64,000 nt of DNA, taken from contig JAOANR010000004.1 of NCBI GenBank assembly GCA_030278955.1, forward strand, positions 18,688,620 to 18,752,619. The letters are read 5' to 3'. The stretch's first letter is position 1; each line of letters begins with the position of its first letter. The DNA comes from Hygrophila difformis. Its lineage: Eukaryota; Streptophyta; Magnoliopsida; Lamiales; Acanthaceae. The notes beneath the pieces are model-generated. The model saw only the letters and a list, made by a program, of their open reading frames with translations. It made no database searches and was not told the origin of the DNA. The translations under genes and the position numbers were made by a program. Of the stretch, positions 45,401 through 57,100 are shown one piece after another.

Positions 45401-47943
45401 CCTGTGTCAGTACATGGTCCACTTCCTCTTCCGTGGTGCTCTCTTCCTCCTCCGGAGTGAATTCAACACCGTCAAACTCTTCAAGATCCCCAGTGATAGG
45501 GTCTTCGAAGTGAACAGCGTTGCAGCTTCTTTGTTGCTCAGCACCTCCAGGCGTCAGTACCTGTTTTGAAATTTTGTCTGTCATCACAGTCATAGAGTCT
45601 ATGCTCTCGTCCTCACACCTACTTTCTATTACATCAAACATGGAACAAGATCCCTCATTCGGGAATTTCTGCAGCTCCTCCATGTCAAAAGAGATTTCTC
45701 GATTGTCCACCCTCAATGTGACTCTTCCAGATGTGGCATCAATCAGTGCACCGCCAGTGGCCAAGAACGGGCGTCCCAGGATAAGTGGCATTTCAGAGTC
45801 CTCTTCAATGTCAAGGATGATGAAGTCAACCGGGAAAAGAACTTGGCCGATTTTAACTACCACATCCTTGAGGATTCCTACGGGTTTAGTGATTGATCTG
45901 TCTGCCAGCTGCAGTTTCATCTTGACCGGTTCAATCTCTCCGAGCCTTAGGCGAATTGACATGGCTAGAGGCATCACGTTGATGCTGGATCCTAGATCAC
46001 ATAACCCCATGCTCACTTTGGCCTTTCCAATCTGTACTGGTAGCGTGCAACACCCAGGGTCCTCTTTTTTCTTTTCGGGTAGCTTCCTTTGAACTATGGC
46101 ACTGCATGTGCTGTTGAGAATGATCACCTCCTCCTGCTCTACCTGCCTTTTCCCTGAAATCAATTCTTTCAAGAACTTAGCATAGGTGGGCATTTCTGAA
46201 ATCATTTCCACGAGAGGAATGGCTATCTCTACAGACTTTAACCGTTCTAGAAATTTCTTGAATTTAAGGTCATGTTCCTTATTTTTAAGACGTGCAGGGT
46301 ACGGCACCCTTGGCATGTACTTATTATTATCAATTTTTGGTGGTAAAGAGAAGGAAGTTGCACCTTCACCCATACCCTTTTCAGCTTCATTTGCAGCTTC
46401 AGCCTGCGAGTTAGCTGTATCTGATTTATCCTTTACCAGCTCAACACTTTCATCTCCTTCAACCTTTTCCTTTTCCTTTTCCACCTCCAATGAAACCTTT
46501 ACTTTCATAGCTTTCTTCTTTGCAGATCCAACATTTCCCTTCAGATTCTTGCCTCCCCGCAATGTGATTGCCTTGCACTGTGGGTTGGCTTCCGTGCTGC
46601 TCGGCAGTGTTCCTTTCCCTCTGTTCTGCAATTCCTTAGCCAATTGGGTGACCTGCGTCTCCACATTTTTGATTAATGACTGCAACTGCTGGTTTATCTC
46701 CCTTTGATTGGAAATAAACTCAATCATCAAATTCTCCAGGCGAGATGGTGGCTTTTGGTTGTATTGCTGATTCTGATCAGGTTGGGCTTGGAAGTTTTGG
46801 AAATTCTGGCCTTGGTTTTGGTTGGGCCTCTGTTGGATATGGGGTTGAAAGTTCTGGTTCTGATTCTAGAAGTTCTGAACTCTTTGCTGAACGAATCCTT
46901 GGTTCTGAGGTCTGAAGTTCTGCTGAAGGTTCTGGTTTGCGAACTGGTTAGGCTGGTTTGGCTGTGTCAACAAATGCGCGTTGAGTGCATTGTTGTTGGA
47001 ATAGGAGAGGTTGGGGTGGCGGTTCTGGTAGTTACCTGCATAATTGCAGCTTTCGGTAGCTACTAGTTGGCATGTGTCAGTTGGATGTGGTCCTTGACAG
47101 AGCCCACAAATTGCTCCCGATTGTTGTACTTGCACTTGGCTAGATGAGGCTCCTGCCTGAGAAGTACTTGCTCCCTTTCCTTTCTCCTGTCCTAGTTGTA
47201 TAGCAGCTACCTGTTCCTGCAATTTTTCGAAATCCGTTTTTCCTTCTTTCACAGCAAAAACTTTTCTAGGAGGGTCCGCCTTCTTGTCACTGCTGTTCAA
47301 TACAGATCTGTTGACAGACATTGTCTCAATCTTTTCCCAGGCTTGATCCATGGGCAAATGGAGTAAATGTCTTCCTCCTGCAGCGTCCAATATCATTCTC
47401 CATGGATGGGTGAGTCTTCCATAGAATTTCCTCAGTTGCTCCCACGGTTGATATCCGTGTTGGGGGCATCGCCTCAAAAGGCTAGCGAACCTTTCCTTTG
47501 CGTCATACAATGACTCGTCCGGCTTCATCTTGAACTCTCCAATTTTCTCTCGTCCCTCGCTATCTTAGATTCAGGAAAGTACTTTAACAGAAAACTCCTC
47601 ACCAAATCTGCCCAGGTACTCCTCTGATTTATGGGCAATGATTTATACCAATCCCTGGCACCACTAAACAAAGAAAAGGGAAAAACATTAGTCTTATAGC
47701 ATCAGGTGAGACTCCCTGATTTTTGATTGTGTCGCAGAGCTCCAGGAAGGTTTGGAGATGATCATGGGGATCCTCATGATTTGCACCGCAAAATTGGTTG
47801 TTTTGACCAAGTTGATGAGTGCCGGTTTGAGCTCAAAATTACGTGCAGGGAATTGTGCTCTCCCTGGCCTATCCAGATAGGGCTCCACGATGGGCTGCAT
47901 AAAATCAGCTGCTGCTTGCTGCTGTTGATTTCCTTGCTCTGCT
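42431..47943 (-). pseudogene. Athila-like Ty3/gypsy gag-pol, decayed
   Basis: From right to left on the minus strand: gag (47,943-46,866; ...PDESLYDAKERFASLLRRCPQ..., then a Gln/Asn-rich tail); a linker with the Athila mark KAITLRGGK and the protease DLGSSINVMP; reverse transcriptase with FLDGYSGYNQI and FMDDFSVYG (44,580-44,545); RNase H ([26 protein letters not shown]); integrase zinc domain and core ([44 protein letters not shown]); and the integrase C-terminus ([16 protein letters not shown]) ending near 42,434. Frame breaks lie near 47,800, 47,530-47,690, 46,730-46,866, 44,545 (a small deletion just after the FMDD motif), 43,390 and 42,650-42,930. The gag N-terminus is lost in the N gap. 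It is non-functional. Confidence 0.93.
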
Positions 47944-48443
47944 NNNNNNNNNNNNNNNNNNNNNNNNNNNNNNNNNNNNNNNNNNNNNNNNNNNNNNNNN
48001 NNNNNNNNNNNNNNNNNNNNNNNNNNNNNNNNNNNNNNNNNNNNNNNNNNNNNNNNNNNNNNNNNNNNNNNNNNNNNNNNNNNNNNNNNNNNNNNNNNNN
48101 NNNNNNNNNNNNNNNNNNNNNNNNNNNNNNNNNNNNNNNNNNNNNNNNNNNNNNNNNNNNNNNNNNNNNNNNNNNNNNNNNNNNNNNNNNNNNNNNNNNN
48201 NNNNNNNNNNNNNNNNNNNNNNNNNNNNNNNNNNNNNNNNNNNNNNNNNNNNNNNNNNNNNNNNNNNNNNNNNNNNNNNNNNNNNNNNNNNNNNNNNNNN
48301 NNNNNNNNNNNNNNNNNNNNNNNNNNNNNNNNNNNNNNNNNNNNNNNNNNNNNNNNNNNNNNNNNNNNNNNNNNNNNNNNNNNNNNNNNNNNNNNNNNNN
48401 NNNNNNNNNNNNNNNNNNNNNNNNNNNNNNNNNNNNNNNNNNN
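47944..48443. other. Assembly gap, exactly 500 N
   Basis: The round length indicates a gap of unknown true size. It ends exactly where the 5' LTR of the young element begins. Confidence 0.99.
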
Positions 48444-49344
48444 TGTAACACCCGAGGAAAAACAAATTCAAATTGTTTTGAACTACGTCATGACTTGATC
48501 CCTTCACAGGGTACGTAGGCAGCTTAGAACTAATTTCTAAGTTCAGTCACGAAATAAATCACAAAATACATCACGAATTAGACCACAAGGACGATAGGGG
48601 ATGTTGAAACCAATGTAGACTAGGCTAAGTAGGACCCGGAAATGTTGCGAGCGATAAGCCGGACTCGTAACAAGATTAAGGAGAAGATTCCGCAACGAAG
48701 ACGCCCCAGGGAATCGAGCTAACACGTAGAAAACCGATAGGGGAAAGCGAGGGAAGACCCGACGGAACACGCGGAGCCGAACCGGCCGGTCCGGCCGGCC
48801 CGCGCTGTCCGCGCGGCCACCGCGCGGCCAAGGGCGTCGCGACGCCAGGCCTGGCACGCGTGCTCCGCGCGGACAAAAGCTTAGGTGCGCGCCACCAGCG
48901 CGCCAGAGGTGCTGAAAGTGTAAACTTTCCTTCCATGGCGATTTTCTTGCCAAAAACCACACCCCTAACCATGGCAATCGAATCTCAGCCTTGGGGAAGG
49001 CTTAAGAATACCCTAGGGGCGCCCCAAACCCTAGGTTTTCAGTAAACATTCAGCCTCCACTCTCAATTCCCTCTCCAAGTTCGAAACTCTTTCGACACCA
49101 CTTTCCGGCAAGTATTCCGGCGACGACGGGACGACCGGGACAAGCCCCTGCCCTCTAGACTCTTGGTAAGCCATTGTGCAACGTTTCAATTCGTCCATAG
49201 ATCTCAGAAACTCATATTCTAACCCTTTTTCCTTACTACGATTTCCCGTCGGAAAACGAACAAAAAGCGATCGGAGAAGTTGGCCGTTCGTCGTGACCCT
49301 AAGACGTCCGGAAACCCAATCCAGCGACCCTATCATCATTCTAA

Positions 49345-50847
49345 GTAAGTTAAAACCTTACTCACAAATTTTCGTGGTTGTTTGTTGTTTAAATCTCGAG
49401 ATATAGGCTTGTAACAAAAATCGGTTTTCAAAAACCCTATTTTCGTCCAATTTTAAAGACTCACCAAAAACTCGACCTTCGGGAATTCAAACCGAAAACT
49501 TTTCAACATAAAAGTTGTTCCTAACACCTTTATCTATCTTGTGTCCAAATTTCAGCCATTGACATTAGGTTTTGCTATCCCAATTTTCGCCATGAATTTT
49601 CTGTTTCAAACCGAACGATTTAAATCTGTGACAGATTCCTTCATTCAACTTGATGCATGTTTTTCACCCATTTTTCGAATGATTTAACTTTGCATTTCTA
49701 AACAAAAGTTGTAGATAATTGTGTCTAGATTATGCCTACAAAATTTCACGAATTTTGGTGTTCATTTGATATGTCAAACGGCCAAGTTTTTAGAACTGTT
49801 TTGAATTCGTTTTAAAGGCCATGAGTATGCAGTGAGTTGCACTCGATTTTTGAGTACCAAGAATTCATTATTTCCAAAAACTTAAAACATGAAAGTTGTT
49901 CCTTAATGTGTCGTGTAGCTACTGTAAAAATTTCACATCGATTGGTTTTGAAATGAATTTTTAATCGGCGTTACACGAACCTGTGACGGAAACAGTTTTT
50001 AAGACGTAAATTATTCTTTGCAATAAACTCAAATTTTAACTCACTTCGGAACCTTATTTCCAAAAACTTAAAACATGAAAGTTGTTCGTGTGTGTGTTTT
50101 TGAATTACTGGCCAAGTTTCAGAATTTTTGGAGGAAAAACGAATTTTAAATTAAGAAAGGCGCGAACTGCCTCGAATAGGATTTTTCGAACTTGAGAAAA
50201 CTCGAACTATGAAAACGCGATATCGATCCTTTGATAACTTTGAAATACGAACTTTCGAAAAATCCCGTTCACTAGGCTGAGCCGATCTTCATACTATCAT
50301 TATCTTTGAGACTGCCTCGTTAGTGGTCTCCTTACTATCTGAGATTGCCTCGTTAGTGATCTCGCGCGCTGTATTTGTGGATCGCCTCGTTAGTGGTCCT
50401 ACTATCTTTTTGGATCGCCTCGTTAGTGGTCCTACTATCTTTGAGACTGCCTCGTTAGTGGTCTCCCATTGTTTGGACTGCCTCGTTAGTGGTCCTATGT
50501 TGAGATTGCCTCGTTAGTGATCTCCCGGTATGGTGTCCTCTTCTTAGTTTACGGGATGAAAAGTAAAAGACTCGTGTGAGTGTTTCATTATGCTTAAATC
50601 GTATTTATCCTGTCTTTAATTATGCATTTAAAATTTACGCATCTTAAATTATGCTTTAAATTTCGCTTTTTAAATTAAGTTCTTTAATCATGATTTTCCG
50701 CTGCAAATAAATCCTGTATTTTTAAATTCTCGTACGATAAGCGAAATCTTTAGTTTAAACACTTGTAACCCCTTTTATTTGTTAGTTAGGGATTAACTTA
50801 CTCAGTATATTTTTATACTGACAACCGTTGTCATTTTTCTTTTACAG
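49345..50847 (+). other. Putative LTR leader intron
   Basis: CTAA|GTAAGTT at 49,345 is a strong donor. ATACTGAC (branch-type CTGAC at about 50,818) followed by a CATTTTTCTTTTACAG acceptor ends at 50,847, with ideal branch spacing. The solo LTR (minus strand 5,712 to 4,164) keeps both signals at nearly the same distance (1,549 against 1,503 bases). The LTR at 1-1,552 keeps the branch and acceptor block. Confidence 0.5.
50308..50524 (+). repeat. Hairpin array in the 5' LTR (7 units)
   Basis: Units start at 50,308, 50,341, 50,379, 50,412, 50,443, 50,475 and 50,502. All have the core GCCTCGTTAGTG. Arms are GAGAC/GTCTC (2), GAGAT/ATCTC (2), GGAC/GTCC (1) and GGATC/GGTCC (2, with a wobble). The 3' LTR has the same array at 58,975-59,191. 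Confidence 0.92.
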
Positions 50848-51191
50848 AGTATGTCGAGTGACGCATACGCATGCACTTGGGGGAATTATTTATGAACATT
50901 TTAAATTTCTGCATCGTACTGTTTTTACCGGGTCTGTTAAACCCGAGGATTTGGCCATGTTGGCCGTGATTTTACTTTCCGCTGCACTTACTTTATTTAT
51001 TTTCCGCACGTGATAATTTCTACTATCGTACTAAGTATTATAAATTTCCGGACTATATCTTGAAATGTTTTAAATCTTTTACATACCCACAAGCCTTGCA
51101 TTTCCTTAGCGAGCTCGGGAAGCCGTGTCTTGCTAGGGGAATGCGGCGGTGACACCTCGGCCTGGGTTATCAAGTCCGGGGTGTTACAAGT

Positions 51192-51203
51192 TGGTATCAG
51201 AGC
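51192..51203 (+). other. Primer-binding site, initiator tRNA-Met
   Basis: TGGTATCAGAGC, three bases after the LTR end, is the standard complement to the 3' end of plant initiator tRNA-Met. Confidence 0.95.
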
Positions 51204-51524
51204 CCGGAAAATTTTTAAAGCTACTACTATTATTTTAAACCAATATTTTTAAGCCCAAGTATTATTTCTTTTAAAATTTATTTATTTGATTACTAGTACT
51301 ATTTTTAGCCCAAAAATCTATAATCCTTTTTACATAGCCCAAATCTTAGCCCAAGAAATATTAAATTTTGGCCCACTATAGAGGCCCAATCTTTAGCAAT
51401 TCATTTTAAACTAAATTTTATGGGGAAGGGACTTGCACTTGCATGTTGCATATAGATTTAAATTTATGCATACCTTAACGTTACCTGAAAAACGTCTAAC
51501 TCTAACCTACCTTGTTAACACTAG

Positions 51525-52052
51525 ATGGCTTCCCCAAACGTGAACATGATCAACCTACTAATGAGGTTGATTGAAGCATACCTCGAATCTCCTCAAAACG
51601 TGAACAACTTCAGACTAAGGGTAGAGCAAATGGAAGCTAACTTGGGCCACCTAACTAATCTGGGCCAAGCAGGACACCAAGATATAACCCAACTCCAAGT
51701 CCAAATCAACGAACTCCAGACCCGCGAGACTGAGCTTCGGACCCAGATTGACGACGTAGAGACCCAAGCAGGGGTCTTGGGACATCAACTGCATCACCTG
51801 AAGGATGATCTGCTTCCACCTGCCCCACTCAACCCAGGAACTCCTCCTGTCACTAGCCTCGTTATTGACCCTGTCGCTGTCCCTGCAGCCGTCCAAACCC
51901 CAGTTGCATTCGTTGATCCTGCTCCTGTTGCTGGGCCCAGTTGGCCAGCCAGCCCAGTGTTCCATGGGCCCCTTGGCACGGGCACCATCGAGGAATCAAG
52001 TGATGAGGATGACCCCATGGAGGACCCGACCACCTACCCTTCGCAGGATTAG
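51525..52052 (+). CDS. Extra leader ORF of the Tekay-like element, function unknown
   Basis: A 175-aa intact frame lies between the primer site and gag. Residues about 1-90 are rich in Leu, Gln and Glu with heptad-like spacing (LRVEQMEANLGHLTNLGQ..., QLQVQINELQTRETEL), suggesting a coiled coil. The rest is Pro-, Ala- and Val-rich and ends in an acidic tail (EESSDEDDPMEDP). The base composition is like the neighbouring gag-pol. The family is not recognised; similar short leader ORFs are found in some large plant chromoviruses, but no function is known to me. It might also be a separated N-terminal gag piece, since a gag follows 350 bases later. Confidence 0.6.
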   Translation: MASPNVNMINLLMRLIEAYLESPQNVNNFRLRVEQMEANLGHLTNLGQAGHQDITQLQVQINELQTRETELRTQIDDVETQAGVLGHQLHHLKDDLLPPAPLNPGTPPVTSLVIDPVAVPAAVQTPVAFVDPAPVAGPSWPASPVFHGPLGTGTIEESSDEDDPMEDPTTYPSQD

Positions 52053-52399
52053 AGATTTTTGATGCATTATTCCCATTGTTCTCCTTTTCTATTTTCCCAA
52101 AACTATTTTCAGGATCTTTGCTACTTGTCGCTTGTATCGAAACAAAAACTTCTACTGAGCAATAAAGTCACAAACACTTATTTTATACACCCTCTTTATA
52201 TCTTAACAAAGCGCCGACAGACAAACATCTATTTCTGCATAACAAAACGACAAGTACCTCAGACCCTAAACCCTAAACGACTGAATAAATAAATGCAAAT
52301 ACTGACCAACTCCTGATAAGCACCATACAATTCAGCAAGACTTTTTTTTCCACTTTATCGAATCTCCCTGAACTTTACACCTTCCTCGGTTGTAACAGG

Positions 52400-55300
52400 A
52401 TGGCACCTCGAGGACGACCAAGGCCCTTCCCTGCCACCCCCAACACCCACGGCACGCCGGGACAACCCAATGAGCAGGCACCTGACGCGGAGATGCCAAA
52501 CCCGGCAGGACCAATGCCTAACCCTGCGGAAGGGCGATTGAGAAATATGGAAGAATTACTAATCGCACTGGGTAATGCTTACGTTAACCAGGGTGGAGCT
52601 GCCGCGGCGCCACCACCGGAAGCGAGGATCAACTACTTGGCTGCGGTGAACCCCTACCGACCACCTTACTACGTCGGGGAGGGAGACCCCGCCAAGCTGG
52701 AAGAATGGTTGAGAACCTTCGACAAATTGCTAAAGGCGGTAAGATGCCCGGAGGGGGAGAAGGTCCACGTGGCCTCTTACTATCTGGGTGGCGAGGCCGA
52801 CGACTGGTGGCAGGCTACCCAAGGGAAGCTGGCGGAGGATGATGAACCTTACTCGTGGAACGAGTTTATGGAGTTACTCCGGGAGCGCTTCTACCCGATG
52901 AGTACTAAGGCAGCACTGTACGAGGAGTTCTCATCCCTGAAGCAGGGAGAGAAATCTGTTCAAGAATACTATGCACGGTTTAAGGAATTGGTGAGATTTG
53001 CGCCCAGGATGGTACCTACTGACGGGGAGAAGGCGCAAAAGTTCGAAATGGGTTTGAACTTGTCGATTCGGGAGGTGATCACTGGAGTTAACTACCCGGA
53101 CCTGCAATCTGTCTACGATCGTGCAGTAGCAGTGGCACGAGTGCAACAGCTAAAGAGGAAGGCTGCTGGGGAATCCAGCCGAGGGGCGCAAGGCCCAGAC
53201 AAGAGGAACAGGGATAACCGGACAAGCAACACTACTGGCGGGGACAACTTTCGGCGAGGGCCGAACGGGAATGCTCAGAACAACAATGGTCGGAATGTCA
53301 ACCAAGGAGGGCGAGTGCCGCCGTGCCCACGCTGTGGCAGGCCGCACCTGGTAAGGAGGTGTCCTCAGATGGGCGAGTGCTTCCGGTGCGGCCGAATTGG
53401 CCATCGGAGGGAGGAATGTCGAACCCGACTCGAGAACATCACGAAAAGAGAAGACTTGGTCATTGGACCTAACGAGCCGTTCAACCAGGGAGGTAGGAAT
53501 GGCAACAATCAAGGATATCGGCCTCCTCCGAATCCGAACCAACGCCCTCCGAACCAGCAGCAAAATGCAAACCCAAATCCGAACCAGCCAGCCAATCAAG
53601 GGAGGCCGATGGGGAGGTTGAACGTGATCAACCAGGCTGACATACCCGCGCAGGGTGACGTGATGGCAGGTACTTTCCATGTCCTAAGTACTCCACTTAG
53701 AGTCTTATTTGATTCCGGAGCCAGTTGCTCGATTGTATCTTCGAGAGTCGTAACTGAACTAGATCTACCTAAGTGCGAGATAATTAGCTTAGGCATCCAA
53801 CTGCCCTCTGGAGAAGTAATAGCATGCTCTAAACGCTACAATGGAATACCTATAGTAATAAAGAACGTAGAGTTTTTCGCAAACTTGGTAGAGTTCAACG
53901 TCAGGGACTTTGACGTCATACTAGGAATGGATTGGCTAACCCGGTATAAGGCCGTGATCGAATGCCAAAAGCAAAAGATCACGCTGTCAAAAAGTAGGGG
54001 GAAAAGAGTCATCTTCTACTCTCAACCCCCTAAGAAATCTAACAAGTTAATCAACGACCTAGAGTTAGGTAGCCTAATGCGTAAGGGCCACGCGCTATAC
54101 GCATGCTACGTTCACAACCTCGAGGCTGAAGGGGTAAAGATAGACAACATTCCGGTGGTGAGAGAGTACCCGGATGTGTTCCCAGAGGACGTTCCTGGCA
54201 TGCCCCCTGAGAGGGATCTCGAGTTCACCATAGATCTTATCCCGGGAACGGAACCTGTATCAAAGGCTCCTTACCGCATGGCACCGCCGGAGATGAAGGA
54301 GCTAAAGGAACAGCTCGAAGAATTGCTAGAAAAGGGATATATCCGACCGAGTACGTCTCCATGGGGAGCACCGGTCTTATTCGTCAAAAAGAAGGATGGG
54401 AGTCTGAGACTGTGTATTGACTATAGGGGACTTAATCAAGTCACTATCAAGAACAAGTATCCGTTGCCCAGAATCGAGGATCTGTTTGACCAGCTGAAGG
54501 GAGCTACTGTGTTCTCCAAGATCGACCTGCGATCGGGATATCATCAGCTGCGAATTGCTGAGAAGGACATCCCAAAGACAGTGTTCAGGACTCGCTACGG
54601 ACACTACGAATTCACAGTCCTGTCATTCGGACTGACGAATGCCCCGGCGATGTTCATGAACCTCATGAACAACGTGTTCCGAGGACTGTAAGATCAATGC
54701 GTAGTGGTATTCATAGACGACATCTTGGTCTACTCAAGGGACGAGGAAGAACATTCCAAGCACTTACATAAAGTGCTGAGGATCCTCCGAGAAAATCAGC
54801 TATATGGGAAGTTGTCCAAATGCGACTTCTGGCTGAGGAAGGTAACATTCCTTGGGCATATCGTATCCGCCAGCGGAGTGGCGGTAGACCCGGCGAAAAT
54901 CTCGGCTGTAACCGGGTGGGTACCCCCGAAGAGCCCAACGGAGATAAGAAGCTTTCTCGGACTGGCGGGCTACTACAGGCGATTTGTCCGAGATTTCTCC
55001 AAAATCCCCCGCCCATTGACCCAACTGCTGAAGAAGGGGGTGAAGTATGACTGGACTGGCGAGTGCGAAGCCGCATTCCAGGAGCTGAAGAAACGACTTA
55101 CCACGGCGCCGGTGTTGGCGTTACCATCAGAGGATGGAGACTTCGAGGTGTATAGCGACGCCTCGAGAGAAGGACTGGGATGCGTACTGATGCAGGATCA
55201 AAAGGTCATAGCGTACGCATCACGACAGCTGAAACCGCACGAGCAAAACTACCCGACGCACGACCTGGAACTGGCCGCGGTCGTGTTCGCCCTGAAAATC

Positions 55301-56674
55301 TGGAGACACTATCTCTATGGGCGGAAGTGTCGGATGTTTACCGACCATAAGAGCCTCAAGTACATATTCACGCAAAGAGAGCTGAACTTGAGGCAGAGGA
55401 GATGGTTGGAATTGATCAAAGATTACGACCTAGAAGTCGCGTATCACGAGGGCAAGGCCAACGTCGTGGCCGACGCCTTGAGTCGGAAGGCGCAACATGT
55501 CACGAACTCACTGGTGATACCGGCCGAATTGTACAGAGATTTGGCGAAACTAAGCCTGGAACTGGTGCAGCCCGGTACGGTAACCGAGGTCGTCAACGCG
55601 ATGGTAGTAAGCCCTACCGTATTCGAAGAAATACGACTCGCCCAGTCGGGTGACGAACAGATGGAGGAAATAAGGAGAAGCATTGCCGAAGGAAAGGCAG
55701 TAGATTTCCAGATTCACGAGGACGGGAGCATCCGCTTCAGGGGAAGATGGTGTATACCACGGGAGTCCGCAGATCTGAAGAAGAAGGTAATGGAGGAAGG
55801 CCATAGCACCCCCTACTCGGTCCACCCCGGAGGGGATAAGCTGTATAAGGACTTGAAGAAAAATTATTGGTGGCCGAACATGAAGAGAGAGGTGGCCGGA
55901 TTCGTGGCAAGGTGCCTTACCTGCCAGAAGATCAAGGCAGTACGGCAAAAGCCCTTAGGATTAATGCAACCATTGGAGATCCCAAGCTGGAAGTGGGATA
56001 GCATCTCCATGGATTTTGTTTCAGGGTTGCCACGATCGCCAAAAGGAATGAATAAGATTTGGGTGATCGTGGATAGGTTAACGAAGGCCGCCATCTTCAT
56101 CCCGATGAAGGACACGTGGACAATGGACCAACTAGCAAGGGCATACATAGACAATGTGGTACGCCGGCACGGGGTGCCGCATGACATCATCTCGGATAGG
56201 GATAGCAGATTCGTCTCCCAGTTTTGGACCAAGCTGCAAGAAGCTCTGGGGACGCAGATAAAGATGAGTACGGCGTTCCACCCTATGACGGATGGACAGA
56301 CGGAGCGAACTATACAGACGCTGGAGGATATGTTGAGGGCTTGTGTGTTGGAGTTCAAGGGAAGTTGGGAGCACCATTTACCCTTGATCGAGTTCTCCTA
56401 TAACAACAGTTACCATGCGAGCATCGGCATGGCGCCCTTCGAGGCACTGTATGGACGAAGATGCCGGAGCCCATTGAGTTGGGAAGAGAACGATCGAGTA
56501 GTGACAGTAGGGCCACAACTGGTGGAGGACATGGCTCAGCAAGTTAAGGTTATCCAGGGGAAGATGAGAGCCGCTCAGGACCGGCAAAAGAGTTATGCGG
56601 ACGTGAGACGGCAGGACTTGGAATTTCAAGTCGGTGACAAGGTCATGCTGAAGGTCTCGCCAATGAGGGCGTAA
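52400..56674 (+). pseudogene. gag-pol polyprotein, one in-frame stop, ends by frameshift
   Basis: The frame opens with [14 protein letters not shown]. Gag includes [12 protein letters not shown] and the retrotransposon gag core ...[20 protein letters not shown]... Two zinc knuckles follow, [13 protein letters not shown] (about residue 309) and [14 protein letters not shown] (about 327). The protease has [12 protein letters not shown] (about 436-447). Reverse transcriptase starts near 595 and is interrupted by TAA at 54,689-54,691, a few codons before FIDDILVYS. The same frame then continues through RNase H ([36 protein letters not shown]), the integrase zinc domain (HPGGDKLY...CLTCQKIK) and a core with the D,D-35-E residues in SMDFVSG, SDRDSRF and DGQTERT. 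It ends at KVSPMRA, where a 1-base deletion shifts the frame. Apart from these two lesions it looks intact. Confidence 0.95.
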
Positions 56675-57075
56675 TGCGCTTTGGCAAGCGGGGGAAACTG
56701 AGCCCACGATACATAGGGCCATATGAGGTCCTAGAGAGAGTAGGGAATCTGGCGTACCGGCTGGCGCTGCCGCCTCAACTAGCACGCGTCCATAACGTGT
56801 TTCACGTTTCCCAGCTAAAGAAGTATGTGCCCGACACGTCGCATGTACTCCAACCGGACGTAATCGAATTGGATGATGACTTGACCTATGAAGAAACCCC
56901 GGTGCAAATACTCGACTACAAGGAAAGGGTGACAAGGAATAAAACTGTAAAGATGGTCAAGGTCCTGTGGTCCAACCACGAGACGGAGACGGCAACCTGG
57001 GAATTGGAAGCCGACATGAGGCAACGTTACCCTACCCTCTTCCAAGACGACCCGACCACAGTTATGGGGACATAA
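56672..57075 (+). pseudogene. Integrase C-terminus and chromodomain (frame-shifted tail of pol)
   Basis: The frame continues the integrase with MRFGKRGKLSPRYIGPYEV and HNVFHVSQLKKYV, then a chromodomain-like end (ETPVQILDYKERVTRNKTV, VKVLWSNHETETATWELE). This order marks a chromovirus. It is out of frame with the preceding pol because of the deletion near 56,668. The polypurine tract follows 10 bases after the stop. Confidence 0.92.
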
Positions 57076-57085
57076 CTGTATTCTT

Positions 57086-57100
57086 AAGGGGGGGGGAGGA
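57086..57100 (+). other. Polypurine tract
   Basis: AAGGGGGGGGGAGGA directly before the 3' LTR primes plus-strand synthesis in such elements. Confidence 0.92.

Larger units (their letters stand above)
48444..51188 (+). repeat. 5' LTR of the young Tekay-like element
   Basis: 2,745 bp, starting TGTAACACCCGAGG and ending CCGGGGTGTTACA. A GC-rich block lies at about 48,700-48,900. It contains the hairpin array and the putative leader intron. Long plus- and minus-strand frames within it (for example in the GC-rich block) are not conserved as proteins. Confidence 0.97.

Noticed and set aside
47727..48518. Frames running through the N stretch
   Set aside because: They consist mostly of undetermined bases and have no meaning.
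50308..50524. CRISPR-like direct repeats with spacers
   Set aside because: The repeats are short hairpins in a plant LTR, spacers are irregular and AT-rich, and there are no cas genes; the context is a retroelement.
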